Assembly (NCBI RefSeq): GCF_000503895.1 | Contig: NC_022997.1 | Coordinates: 2,545,821-2,609,820, forward strand | Direction of reading: 5' to 3' | DNA length: 64,000 nt | Source of the DNA: Hyphomicrobium nitrativorans NL23 | GTDB taxonomy: Bacteria; Pseudomonadota; Alphaproteobacteria; Rhizobiales; Hyphomicrobiaceae | Part shown: positions 47,837 through 56,791 of the stretch, piece by piece | Position numbering within the stretch: position 1 is the first letter of the stretch | Layout of the letters: each line of letters starts with the position of its first letter | Notes under the pieces: generated by a model | The model's input: only the letters and a program-made list of their open reading frames with translations | The model's database searches: none | What the model was told of the DNA's origin: nothing | Position numbers and translations under genes: made by a program

Positions 47837-49084
47837 ATGCGGCGCAGGTTCTCTGTTTTTTCCGTCTTTTCGCTCTCTCTCGCGGCGGCGCTGCTCACGG
47901 CGCTCAGCCTGGCGCCGGGCAGAGCGGGCCCGCTCTGGCCGAACGCAGCGCCCGCGTCGGCGCCGGATCGGTCTCCCGTCGATCGAATCGCGGTGTTCGG
48001 AGCCGACGACCGCATCCCCCTCCCCGACGACCGGGCGGACCTCACCGCCTCCATCGGCCTCATCTACGAACCTGGCTCGCAGTCGGTGTGCACAGCCTTC
48101 TGCGTCGGGGACGATGTGGCGGCGACCGCCGGTCACTGCCTGTTCCGAACGGCCGGAGAACACGCGCCGCGGCTTCAAGGCTTCACGTTCCGCCTCGCGC
48201 CCAAAGGCGCGCGGGAGGCGGTCACACGCATTGCGGGCGCCCAACAGAGCGGTGCGCCCCAGAACGTTGCGGCCGGAACGCTCAAGCTCCGCGTCCGCCC
48301 CCCCATCGACGCTTCGTCCGACTGGGCGCTGATGCGCCTGGAGGAACCGATCTGCAAAGGCCGCTCGCTACCGCTCAGCCGCCAGCCCGCGGACAAACTC
48401 GTCGAGCTTTCCACGGCGCAGCGTGTCTACCAGGTGAGCTATCATCGGGACTTCGGAAACTGGGAGCTTGCGCTCGGACATCCGTGCGCGATCCGCCGCT
48501 CGTTCGCGGGGGCCGATTGGGAGACGATCTCGAAGGACTTCACCGACGCGCGCCACGTCATCCTTCACACGTGCGACACGGGAGAAGCGTCGTCCGGCTC
48601 GCCGATGCTGACCGATGGGCCGGCCGGGCCGGAGGTCGTGGGCATCAACGTCGGCACGTACTTGCAGTCGCGTGTGCTTACCCAGCAGGGGCAGGTCGTC
48701 CACCGCTACAAATCGAAGACGGTCGCCAACACGGCGGTGAGCGCGGAAGCGTTCCGCAGCGTTCTCGACGCGCTTCTGCGCGCGGATATCCTCGCCGCTC
48801 GCGACGAGATGCGGGCCTTGCAGCGTCTGCTTGCGTCAGAAGGTTACGCCGTGGGAGCCGAGGATGGTCGCTATGGACCGAAACTGAGCACCGCGATCCG
48901 CGCCTTCGAGCAGGCGGAGGGACGCGCCGTAACGGGCCTTGCAACCGTTGAGTTGCTCAAGAGGCTTTCGGCGCGCGATGCGGAACGGCGTGGCGCGCAG
49001 CCGTCGCCTTCCCAATCCTTGCATATCGAAACAGGAAGCGTCGGCGGGTACGACGGCCCGCGCAAGCGCCGCAAAACACGTTGA
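47837..49084 (+). CDS. Secreted trypsin-like protease with peptidoglycan-binding domain
   Basis: 415 residues with a signal peptide. The triad is His in ATAGHCLF, Asp in SSDWALMRLEEP and Ser in TGEASSGSPML. Cysteine pairs suggest disulfides. The C-terminal 90 residues (ALQRLLASEGYAVGAEDGRY, KLSTAIRAFEQAEGRAVTG) form a peptidoglycan-binding-1 unit, placing the protease at the cell wall. It is divergent from degP and converges on ccmH. Confidence 0.85.
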   Translation: MRRRFSVFSVFSLSLAAALLTALSLAPGRAGPLWPNAAPASAPDRSPVDRIAVFGADDRIPLPDDRADLTASIGLIYEPGSQSVCTAFCVGDDVAATAGHCLFRTAGEHAPRLQGFTFRLAPKGAREAVTRIAGAQQSGAPQNVAAGTLKLRVRPPIDASSDWALMRLEEPICKGRSLPLSRQPADKLVELSTAQRVYQVSYHRDFGNWELALGHPCAIRRSFAGADWETISKDFTDARHVILHTCDTGEASSGSPMLTDGPAGPEVVGINVGTYLQSRVLTQQGQVVHRYKSKTVANTAVSAEAFRSVLDALLRADILAARDEMRALQRLLASEGYAVGAEDGRYGPKLSTAIRAFEQAEGRAVTGLATVELLKRLSARDAERRGAQPSPSQSLHIETGSVGGYDGPRKRRKTR

Positions 49085-49091
49085 GTGAAAC

Positions 49092-49607
49092 CTACGCCTT
49101 CCCGTCGGTCTTTTCGGCCAGCAGCGCATCGAGCTTGGCTTGCTCATCGGGCGTCAGGGCACTGCCTGCCGAGACCTCGCCCACAGGCTCATGTGCGGTC
49201 GTTTGTCCGGCGCGAAAGCTCGACCACAAAATCGCAACCGCCGCGAGGAGCGCGAGCAGCGGGATGAACCACAACAGCAGCGTCTCGACCGAGAACGGCG
49301 GCTTCAGCAGCACGAACTCGCCATAGCGCGCGACGACGAAATCCCGCACCTCGGTGTCGGTATCGCCCGCGACCAGGCGCTCGCGAACCAGGAGCCGCAA
49401 GTCGCGCGCAAGCGGCGCGTCGGAATCGTCGATGGACTGGTTCTGACACACGAGGCAGCGAAGCTCGGCCGAAAGTCCGCGCGCGCGCTTCTCAAGCGCC
49501 GCATCGGACAGGATTTCGTCGGGCTGAAGCGCCAGCGCATCTCCGCCCCACGAGACGGCCGCAAAAAGAACGGCAACCCCCAGCACGACGCTCGCAGCGA
49601 ACCTCAT
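49092..49607 (-). CDS. ccmH: Cytochrome c maturation protein CcmH (CycL)
   Basis: 171 residues: signal peptide, thioredoxin-like RCLVCQNQSIDDSDAPLARD with C51/C54, and a C-terminal membrane helix. It reduces apocytochrome cysteines before heme attachment. GAGGAG lies 6 bases before the ATG, which follows ccmF by 10 bases. Last gene of the operon. Confidence 0.95.
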   Translation of the reverse strand: MRFAASVVLGVAVLFAAVSWGGDALALQPDEILSDAALEKRARGLSAELRCLVCQNQSIDDSDAPLARDLRLLVRERLVAGDTDTEVRDFVVARYGEFVLLKPPFSVETLLLWFIPLLALLAAVAILWSSFRAGQTTAHEPVGEVSAGSALTPDEQAKLDALLAEKTDGKA

Positions 49608-49617
49608 CGTCGTCTCC

Positions 49618-51606
49618 TCACTCCGCTGGGACGCCGGCAGGCGGTGTCGTGCGCGCGGCCCGCTGCGGCGCGCCGATCCGGAGCCGCCGGTCGCTGAGCG
49701 AGACCGCGCCGCCGATGAACATAATGAAGCAGCCGATCCAGATGAAGCGGACCAGGGGGTGGAAGTAGAGACGCACGGTAAACGCGCCATCCGGTTGCTG
49801 GTCGCCGATCACCGCGTAGAGATCGCCACGCCAGGAGGCGTGGATGCCGGCTTCCGATGTCGGCTGCGGCGGCGCATTGTAAAGCCGCTTCGAGGGCATA
49901 AGCTGCGTGATCGCGCTTCCCCCCCGCGTCACGTCGAACACGCCGATCGTTTCCGTGTAGTTCGGACCGCGCGACGGCGCCGCGCCGCGGAACGTCAATT
50001 CGTAGCCGGCGATTTCGCTCGTCGTGTTCGGACGCATCAGCAGGATCTGCTCGCTCTTATAGGCGCTCGTCCCGACAATGCCGCACACCATCAGGCCGAC
50101 GCCGAAATGGGCCAGCATGGTGCCGATGGCTGCGCGCGGAAGGCCCCTGAAGCGCCGCCAAGAGTCGGCGACCGGCGCGGAGCCCAGCTTGATGCGATAG
50201 GCGATCTCTGACACCGCGCCCGCCATCACCCACACGCCGATGGCAAGGCAGAACGGCGCGATCCACGGTCCCCGCTCCGTCAGAGCGAACGTCGCGACGA
50301 TCACCAGGATGGAAAGGACACCCGCCGCCAGAAGCCGCTCGGAGGCGGCCGCGAGATCCGCCCGCTTCCACGCAAGCAGCGGCCCAAGCGGGACAGCAAG
50401 CAGCAGCGGGATCATCAACGGCACGAACGTCATGTTGAAGAACGGCGCACCGACGGAAATCTTGGTGCCGGTCAGGGATTCGAGCGCCAGCGGATAGAGC
50501 GTGCCGACGAGAACCGTCACGCACCCCGTCGTCAGCAACACGTTGTTGAGCACGAGAGCGCCCTCGCGCGAGATCGGCGAAAACACGCCGCCCTGCTGCA
50601 GGTCTCGCGCACGCCAGGCGAACAGCGCAAGACCGCCGCCCGTAAAGAACGCCAGAATGCCGAGCACGAACACACCGCGGTCGGGATCGACCGCGAACGC
50701 ATGCACGGAGGTCAACACGCCCGAGCGCACAAGGAACGTGCCCATCAGCGACAGCGAGAATGCAAGGATGGCAAGCAGGATGGTCCAGACCTTCAGCGCC
50801 TCGCGTTTCTCCATCACGATCGCGGAGTGCAGAAGCGCGGTGCCGACCAGCCAGGGCATGAACGACGCATTCTCTACGGGATCCCAGAACCACCAGCCGC
50901 CCCAGCCGAGCTCATAGTACGCCCACCACGAACCGAGCGCGATGCCGACCGTGAGACACATCCAGGCGCCCAGCGTCCAGGGGCGTACCCAGCGCGCCCA
51001 CGCCGCATCCGTGCGTCCCTCGATCAGGGCGGCGATTGCAAATGAAAACGCAATCGAGAAGCCGACGTAGCCCATGTAAAGAAACGGCGGATGGATGGCG
51101 AGCGCCGGGTCCTGCAGGATCGGGTTGAGGCCGCGTCCGTCGAGCGGCGCGGGATCGAGCCTCTCGAACGGGTTCGACGTCAGCAGCATGAAGAGCAGGA
51201 ACGCCACCGCGATCGAGCCCTGCACGGCGAGCACGTTGGCCTTCAGGGTCGCGGGCAGGTTGTTGCCGTAGGCCGCGACGGCCCAGCCGAAGAGCGCGAG
51301 GATCAGCACCCACAGCAGGAGCGAGCCCTCGTGGTTCCCCCACACGCCCGAGATGCGATAGATCAGCGGCTTGGTCGAATGAGAGTTCGCCACCACGTTG
51401 GCGACGGAGAAGTCGGACGTGACGTAGGCGTACGTCAGCGCCAGAAAAGAGAGAAGGATAAGCACAACTTGGGCCGACGCTGCGGTGTCCCCGAATGCCA
51501 TGAGCGCCGCATCGCGTTTTTGCGCACCCCAGGCCGGAATGATCGTCTGCGCGGCCGCGACCAGCAGAGCAAGGATCAGCGCAAAATGTCCGATTTCGAC
51601 GATCAC
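49618..51606 (-). CDS. ccmF: Heme lyase CcmF (CycK)
   Basis: About 662 residues from GTG 51606 (GAGGA upstream), with some 15 membrane segments. The periplasmic tryptophan-rich motif GWGGWWFWDPVENASFMPWL and heme-contacting histidines identify CcmF, the integral membrane component that attaches heme to c-type apocytochromes. The upstream frame to 51873 overlaps ccmE and is not part of it. Confidence 0.95.
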   Translation of the reverse strand: MIVEIGHFALILALLVAAAQTIIPAWGAQKRDAALMAFGDTAASAQVVLILLSFLALTYAYVTSDFSVANVVANSHSTKPLIYRISGVWGNHEGSLLLWVLILALFGWAVAAYGNNLPATLKANVLAVQGSIAVAFLLFMLLTSNPFERLDPAPLDGRGLNPILQDPALAIHPPFLYMGYVGFSIAFSFAIAALIEGRTDAAWARWVRPWTLGAWMCLTVGIALGSWWAYYELGWGGWWFWDPVENASFMPWLVGTALLHSAIVMEKREALKVWTILLAILAFSLSLMGTFLVRSGVLTSVHAFAVDPDRGVFVLGILAFFTGGGLALFAWRARDLQQGGVFSPISREGALVLNNVLLTTGCVTVLVGTLYPLALESLTGTKISVGAPFFNMTFVPLMIPLLLAVPLGPLLAWKRADLAAASERLLAAGVLSILVIVATFALTERGPWIAPFCLAIGVWVMAGAVSEIAYRIKLGSAPVADSWRRFRGLPRAAIGTMLAHFGVGLMVCGIVGTSAYKSEQILLMRPNTTSEIAGYELTFRGAAPSRGPNYTETIGVFDVTRGGSAITQLMPSKRLYNAPPQPTSEAGIHASWRGDLYAVIGDQQPDGAFTVRLYFHPLVRFIWIGCFIMFIGGAVSLSDRRLRIGAPQRAARTTPPAGVPAE

Positions 51607-51661
51607 ATCATCCTCGCCCGCAGCGGCGTGACAAAGCCGCCCGCTGCTCTCTCGCGTTTTT

Positions 51662-52177
51662 CTATTGCGTCTCGGTGCCGCCGTACGTGTTGCCGCCGCT
51701 TCCGTAGCTGCTCGTCCCTTCGGTCCCGCCCGGGTGGGTGGCGCCCGGTCCGAGCTTGACGCCCCGCTCTTCGAGCGCCTTGGCCACTTCCGGCGGCATG
51801 TAATTTTCGTCGTGCTTTGCAAGCACGGTGTCGGCGACGAAGTGGCCGTCATCCCCGAGCGTGCCTTCGGCAACGACGCCCTGTCCTTCGCGGAACAGGT
51901 CCGGCAGAATGCCCTCGTAGCTCACCGGCACGGATTTCAACGTATCGGTCACGGCAAAGCGTACGAACGTGCCCTCACCGCGCGCGACCGAGCCGTTCTC
52001 TACAAGACCGCCGAGACGAAAGCGCGTGCCAGCCTCGATCTTCTTCTCAGCGATGTCGCTCGGCGTGTGGAAGAACACGATCGATTGTCGGAACGCGAAC
52101 ATCATCAGGACGGCTGCAAGCGACAGCACGCCCACGCCCAGGCCGATCAACAGTCCCCGTCGTTGCTTTCGGGTCAT
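51662..52177 (-). CDS. ccmE: Heme chaperone CcmE (CycJ)
   Basis: 171 residues: an N-terminal membrane anchor and an OB-fold domain with the covalent heme ligand H122 in the [12 protein letters not shown] motif. Passes heme to CcmF. Its ATG overlaps the ccmI stop codon. The C-terminus is a disordered Gly/Ser-rich tail. Confidence 0.96.
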   Translation of the reverse strand: MTRKQRRGLLIGLGVGVLSLAAVLMMFAFRQSIVFFHTPSDIAEKKIEAGTRFRLGGLVENGSVARGEGTFVRFAVTDTLKSVPVSYEGILPDLFREGQGVVAEGTLGDDGHFVADTVLAKHDENYMPPEVAKALEERGVKLGPGATHPGGTEGTSSYGSGGNTYGGTETQ

Positions 52178-53388
52178 GGCGTGGTCCGATCCTCCTTGGC
52201 GCCGAGGCCGAGGGCGGTTTCGGCCCCCGCAATTCTGCCCAACGCCTCTTGGTCGCCCGCGAACGCGCCGCGCGCCTTGACGATGGCCAAGCGCGCGTCA
52301 TCGTCGCGGCCCAGAACCTTATAGGCCCGCGCGAGCCGCAGCCATCCCTCGATATCCTGTGGGGTTTCTTCGAGGCGGGCCGCAAGCCGCGCCACCATGT
52401 CACCCACAAACGCGTCCTGCTCTTCGCGCGACATCGAGGAAACGTCGGCCGGATTGACGCTGACTTCGCCCTCGTTTGGCGCGGCCGATTGCGGCCCATC
52501 GGCCGTACCCGGCGCTGGCTGGGCTTCGACTTTCTCTCCCCTCAGGCGCGCCTCGACCAGCAAGAGGCGCTCGGCCACGGCATCCCGCCAGGGTGCGTCG
52601 TCGGGCGCGCCCGACAACAGCGTCCGATAATCCGCAACCGCGCCTGCCAAATCCCCGTCCTGCTCGCGCGCGAGTGCCAGCCAGACCCGCGGCTGGACAT
52701 GCGTCGCATCGAGCTGAAGGAGCCGAAGTGCCGCGGTGCGGACAGGCTCGGTGACGACGCCGCTTTCAGCCAGCAGCGTCGCTTCGGCGAAGCCCAGCAA
52801 GCGCCGGTCGGATTCGCCTTGGAGGCGGTTCGCTTCCGCATACGCGTGAGCGGCTTCGGGATAGCGGCCGATCCTGAGATAGATCGGCGCGATCACGTCC
52901 CATCCCTGTCCGTCTTCCGGATGCTCTCGCAAACGTTCCTCGACGCGCTGGATGAGGCCAGCAATCGCGATCTCGCTGCCGGGCCCCGTATCGCGCGCCG
53001 CGAACGGCTGAGCGGGCAAGTGTGGCGAGCCCATGCCCAGATAGAGCACGATCCCAAGCAGAGGCACCAGGGCAGCCATGCTCGCGTAGATCCTGCGCGC
53101 AAACTTGGAATTCTCACCGGCCCGTTCCGCCTCGGCGGCGACGCTCTCAGCCTTCCCCGCGCGCTTGATCAAGCGGCGGGCAATTTCGGCGCGTGCGCTG
53201 GCATGTTCGTTCGCCGGGATGAGGCCGCGCTCGCGCTCCGCGTCGAGTTCCTTGAGCTGGTCGCGATAGACGGCGACGTCGGCTGCTTCGGACGCGATAG
53301 CCGCAGGCCCTTGAGCCTGCCTCAGCGGCCGTAACAGGTACGCGACGACGGCCGCCGTCAAAATCGCGAACGAGACCCAAAGAAGCAT
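52174..53388 (-). CDS. ccmI: Cytochrome c maturation protein CcmI (CycH)
   Basis: 404 residues. Two membrane segments (residues 4-20 and about 95-115), a leucine-zipper-like loop ([20 protein letters not shown]) and a periplasmic TPR domain ([40 protein letters not shown]) that presents apocytochrome to the lyase. First gene of ccmIEFH. Confidence 0.94.
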   Translation of the reverse strand: MLLWVSFAILTAAVVAYLLRPLRQAQGPAAIASEAADVAVYRDQLKELDAERERGLIPANEHASARAEIARRLIKRAGKAESVAAEAERAGENSKFARRIYASMAALVPLLGIVLYLGMGSPHLPAQPFAARDTGPGSEIAIAGLIQRVEERLREHPEDGQGWDVIAPIYLRIGRYPEAAHAYAEANRLQGESDRRLLGFAEATLLAESGVVTEPVRTAALRLLQLDATHVQPRVWLALAREQDGDLAGAVADYRTLLSGAPDDAPWRDAVAERLLLVEARLRGEKVEAQPAPGTADGPQSAAPNEGEVSVNPADVSSMSREEQDAFVGDMVARLAARLEETPQDIEGWLRLARAYKVLGRDDDARLAIVKARGAFAGDQEALGRIAGAETALGLGAKEDRTTP

Positions 53389-53513
53389 CGGGAACCTTAG
53401 AAGACTTCTATTTCTCCGGGTTCAATAGGCGTGGGGGGCCGCACTGACAAGGGGCGCGATGCCAATTGAGCTGCGTTTCGCGCGCTCGTGACGATCTTTT
53501 CCGTCGCACCCCA

Positions 53514-53558
53514 CAAAAAAGAGCCGGGCCTCCCGCATTGCAGCGGAAGGCCCGGCTC
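53514..53558 (-). terminator. Rho-independent terminator of the lipoprotein gene
   Basis: GAGCCGGGCCT (53521-53531) pairs with AGGCCCGGCTC (53548-53558). The A run at 53515-53520 is a T tail on the minus strand, so it terminates the gene at 53594-54064 before ccmI. Confidence 0.88.
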
Positions 53559-53593
53559 GATTTCAACCCATCGGATGGTCGTGCGGCGTGGCG

Positions 53594-54064
53594 TCAGGCG
53601 ACGTTGCTCCACGTGCCGTCAGGATTGCGGCAGGCCGTGCCGCGCATCGACTGCGGGCGACCATCGATGTAGATCTTGTGGGTGTAGTCGCGGCAATCGA
53701 TCTGGCCGCGCTTATAGGGCCGGCTCGGCACGACTTCACCGTAGCGTCCGTTGTCGGGGTTGCGCCACTGGCGGGAAACACCCGACTGGCCGCGCTCAAG
53801 CGCATCGAACTCGGCTTCCTGCGCGAGACGGCGATCCTGCTCGTCCATGGAGCGGCCGATCTCGCTGCCGACGATGCCGCCGACCACAGCGCCAATGGCG
53901 GTCGCCGCGATGTTGCCGCCGCCCTTGCCGACCTGATTGCCGAGGATGCCGCCCGCGACCGCGCCGACGACCATGCCCGTATCGGCCTTGCTCGGCCCTT
54001 CAGGCCCGCAGCCTGCGAGACCGATCGAAACGATGAGAAGCGCGGAAGCGCAAAGCGTGCGCAT
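53594..54064 (-). CDS. Glycine-zipper surface lipoprotein (RT0821/Lpp0805-like)
   Basis: 156 residues with a lipobox signal peptide (SALLIVSIGLAGC). A glycine-zipper double span follows (VVGAVAGGILGNQVGKGGGN, AIGAVVGGIVGSEIGRSMDE), and a C-terminal domain with RPYKRGQIDCRDYTHKIYID and a second cysteine, which could be disulfide-linked. Outer-membrane or peptidoglycan association is likely. Its upstream region holds an unusual run of short repeats. Confidence 0.87.
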   Translation of the reverse strand: MRTLCASALLIVSIGLAGCGPEGPSKADTGMVVGAVAGGILGNQVGKGGGNIAATAIGAVVGGIVGSEIGRSMDEQDRRLAQEAEFDALERGQSGVSRQWRNPDNGRYGEVVPSRPYKRGQIDCRDYTHKIYIDGRPQSMRGTACRNPDGTWSNVA

Positions 54065-54085
54065 GAAGATCCCCGTTTTCTTGCA

Positions 54086-54137
54086 GAATTCTTTTTGCCG
54101 AATTCTCTTCTCGACGAATTCTCTTCTCGACGAATTC
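54086..54137. repeat. Short tandem repeats in the lipoprotein leader
   Basis: Four GAATTC cores at 54086, 54100, 54116 and 54132; the last two full units are identical 16-mers GAATTCTCTTCTCGAC. It lies 22-73 bases upstream of the lipoprotein start codon on the minus strand, in its leader or promoter. Phase variation or regulator binding is possible. Confidence 0.7.
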
Positions 54138-54325
54138 TGGCCGAGTTCACATTCCCGCCCGGCGCCTCGCCGAAGTCGGAACCACAGCCTGAGGCGCGCC
54201 GGACATCTTCCCCAATGCCCAGGCATTGCCGGAATGTGACTCGTCTTCAAGCACATCCATAACCCCGTTTCTACCGGGATTCAGGCGAAAATTCGACGTT
54301 GCGCACTGGAAATATGGGCTTTTGC

Positions 54326-55696
54326 TCAGGCAGAGGGAAGCTCCATGCGAACAAGTAGGCCACCCATTGTGGATGGCGCGAGCTTGAGGGTGCCCCGGTA
54401 GGACTGGACAAGGTCCGTCACGATGGAGAGGCCAAGCCCAGAGCCCGGCTTTGTCTCGTCGAGCCGCACTCCCCTCTTGCCGATCCGGGCGCGCTCTTCG
54501 TCCGACAACCCCGGCCCATCATCCTCGACCGTGATCTCCACCCGGCCGGGGATGCGCCGATTGTCCGCCGCCACGCGGACCTTCACTTCGCTCTCGGCCC
54601 ATTTGCAGGCGTTGTCGCAGACGTTGCCGAGAATTTCCTCCAGGTCCTGACGTTCCCCGGCGAAACGGACGTGCGGCGGACAGGCGATCTCGATGTCGAT
54701 CGCCCTGTCGCGGTGGATGCGTTCCAGCGCTCTCTTCAACGGTTCCAGCACGTCCAGCACCGGCGTCGCGCGTCCGATCACGCGAACCTGTGCCGCCATC
54801 CGCGCGCGGTCGAGATAGTGGTTAACCTGATCACGCATGATCTCCGCCTGCTCGGCGATCTTGTCCCCGAGCGGGCCTTTGTCCTCGCGTGCCTCATTGG
54901 TGATGACCGCCAGCGGCGTCTTCAACGCGTGGGCCAGATTTCCGACCTGGGTTCGCGCGCGGTCGACGATTTCCTGGTTCGATGCGATCAGAGCATTGAG
55001 CTCGACCTGCAATGGCTCGATCTCGGCGGGGAGTTCGCCGTCGAGCTTGCCTGCCGCGCCCGAGCGGATTTCTGCCAGCCCCTGCTCGATGCGCTGCAAC
55101 GGCAAAAGGCCAAAACGCACCTGAAACAGCGTCACCGTCACGAGACCGATGCCCGTCAGCGCGAGCGCTACGGCAAGGCGCGTTAGAAAGTTCGCGACAC
55201 GGCTCTCAAGCCAGTCGATGGGCCCAGCCACCAGCACCGAATAGCGCGGCCCCTCGCGATGATAGTACGGCGTGTCGATCACCTCGACCATGCGCAGTTG
55301 CTCGCCCATGGGCCCCGTGGAGTTCATCCAGCGTGCGCCATTGGCGTCGGGCTTGATGTTGTGGCGAAACGGAATGTCGATCTCGGCGCCATCGAGAGAC
55401 GCCGAGCCGAGACGCGGTGCCGTGGCATCGTCGATGGGTTGAATCTGCCAGTACCAGCCGGAGTGAATATCCTCGAACAGCGGCTCGTAGCGGTTGTTCG
55501 GCGCGATGGGCGTCGCGGCACCCACCATGCTATCGACGGCGATGGCATAGACGAGCTTTTCGAGGCGGGCATCGAACGTCGCCTGCACGTCGTCGCGGTA
55601 CAGCTCGTAGATGATGAGGCCCGCGATCGGCAGCACCAGAAGCGTCCATGCCGCTGACGTCGCAAACAGCCGGAACGCGAGGGACTTAAGCTTCAT
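54326..55696 (-). CDS. feuQ: Sensor histidine kinase, FeuQ/PhoQ-like
   Basis: 456 residues. Two membrane helices (about 10-32 and 170-192), a periplasmic domain, H-box QVGNLAHALKTPLAVITNEA, N box ILGNVCDNACKWAESEVK and G boxes EDDGPGLSDEER and PGSGLGLSIVTDLVQ. Divergent N box (NACKW) is characteristic of PhoQ-type kinases. Start codon overlaps the regulator. The gene name follows position next to cycHJKL as in R. leguminosarum and is an inference. Confidence 0.88.
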   Translation of the reverse strand: MKLKSLAFRLFATSAAWTLLVLPIAGLIIYELYRDDVQATFDARLEKLVYAIAVDSMVGAATPIAPNNRYEPLFEDIHSGWYWQIQPIDDATAPRLGSASLDGAEIDIPFRHNIKPDANGARWMNSTGPMGEQLRMVEVIDTPYYHREGPRYSVLVAGPIDWLESRVANFLTRLAVALALTGIGLVTVTLFQVRFGLLPLQRIEQGLAEIRSGAAGKLDGELPAEIEPLQVELNALIASNQEIVDRARTQVGNLAHALKTPLAVITNEAREDKGPLGDKIAEQAEIMRDQVNHYLDRARMAAQVRVIGRATPVLDVLEPLKRALERIHRDRAIDIEIACPPHVRFAGERQDLEEILGNVCDNACKWAESEVKVRVAADNRRIPGRVEITVEDDGPGLSDEERARIGKRGVRLDETKPGSGLGLSIVTDLVQSYRGTLKLAPSTMGGLLVRMELPSA

Positions 55697-56357
55697 CGGC
55701 TCCACGGCTCATGCGGTAGCCGAGGCCCCGCACCGTCTCGATCACATCGGCGGGCAGTTTCTTCCTCAGCCGCCCGATAAACACCTCGATGGTATTGCTG
55801 TCGCGGTCGAAATCCTGCTCGTAGAGATGCTCGACGAGTTCGGTGCGCGAGACGACGCGCCCGCCGTGATGCATCAGATAAGCCAAAAGGCGGTATTCGT
55901 GAGACGTCAGCTTCACCTGCTGGCCGTCGCAGGTCACGCGCGCGGTCTTGGTGTCGAGGCGCACAGGGCCACACTCGATCTCGCTCTTGGCGTGACCCGA
56001 GGCGCGGCGCACTTGCGCGCGGACGCGCGCAAGCAATTCCTCCATGTGGAAAGGCTTGGCGAGATAGTCGTCCGCACCCGCATCCATGCCGGACACCTTG
56101 TCGCTCCAGCGGTCACGGGCCGTCAGGATGATCACCGGCATGTTGCGGCTCGCGCGCCGCCATTGTTCCAGGATCGAGATCCCGTCCATCTTGGGCAGAC
56201 CCAAGTCCAGAATGACGACGTCGTACGGTTCGGTATCGCCGAGGAAGTAACCTTCCTCGCCGTCGAACGCCTGATCGACGGCATAGCCCGCCCCCGTCAG
56301 CGCAGCATTGAGCTGGCGGTTCAGATCCTTGTCGTCTTCCACGACCAGTATGCGCAC
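55686..56357 (-). CDS. feuP: OmpR-family response regulator, FeuP/PhoP-like
   Basis: 223 residues from a GTG start. Receiver Asp in VVILDLGLPKMDGISIL, LTARDRWSDKVSGMDAGADD and KPFHMEELLARVRAQVRR, winged helix LTSHEYRLLAYLMHHGGRVV. The central segments closely match what I recall of rhizobial FeuP. It overlaps the kinase gene by 11 bases and lies upstream of the lipoprotein and ccm operon. Confidence 0.92.
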   Translation of the reverse strand: MRILVVEDDKDLNRQLNAALTGAGYAVDQAFDGEEGYFLGDTEPYDVVILDLGLPKMDGISILEQWRRASRNMPVIILTARDRWSDKVSGMDAGADDYLAKPFHMEELLARVRAQVRRASGHAKSEIECGPVRLDTKTARVTCDGQQVKLTSHEYRLLAYLMHHGGRVVSRTELVEHLYEQDFDRDSNTIEVFIGRLRKKLPADVIETVRGLGYRMSRGADEA

Positions 56358-56445
56358 GTGACGTCTCTCGCAGTTGGTTAAGCCCTGGTTGGCCCCGACG
56401 ACTATAGTCGGCCGTACGAGCCGAGCCTAGTGCCAGGCTCACTCA

Positions 56446-56485
56446 CGCCAACGGCCGACGGGCGCATGTCCGTCGGCCGTTGGCG
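56446..56485. terminator. Strong hairpin between GTA module and feuP
   Basis: CGCCAACGGCCGACGG (56446-56461) pairs perfectly with CCGTCGGCCGTTGGCG (56470-56485) around an 8-base loop. It lies 31 bases after the last GTA gene. There is no T run, so it may be a rho-dependent or mRNA-protecting hairpin. Confidence 0.65.
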
Positions 56486-56515
56486 TTCGAGCGGGACGTA
56501 TCGCCCTCCTGGGCG

Positions 56516-56791
56516 CTACTCTTTCCCCTTGAATAAGGCACGCGCGATGGGCTGGCTCGCGCGCATCCGGCCGAAGATCGTGAGCAAGGTGCCGATCAGT
56601 GCGCCCACGGCTTGTATCGCCTCCACGGATTGCTCGCCCGCATCGCGCACCTCGTCGCCCGAAATGTCGATGCCGGTCACCGGCGCCATCGCGGGCACGA
56701 CGACCGAAAGCATGGTGACGATCGTGCCCCAGATGGTGATGGAATGGCCCCACCATTTGCCGTTGCCGGATGTGGTCGGTGTCTTGCTCAT
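56516..56791 (-). CDS. Holin-like membrane protein (internal start)
   Basis: 91 residues if translated from ATG 56791, which has AAGGAG about 8 bases upstream. Two hydrophobic helices (SITIWGTIVTMLSVVVPAMA and VGALIGTLLTIFG) and the tail GRMRASQPIARALF resemble small phage/GTA holins. It is in frame with the endolysin without a stop. It could be expressed both as a fusion and alone, or be a separate gene hidden by a sequence error. Confidence 0.6.
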   Translation of the reverse strand: MSKTPTTSGNGKWWGHSITIWGTIVTMLSVVVPAMAPVTGIDISGDEVRDAGEQSVEAIQAVGALIGTLLTIFGRMRASQPIARALFKGKE

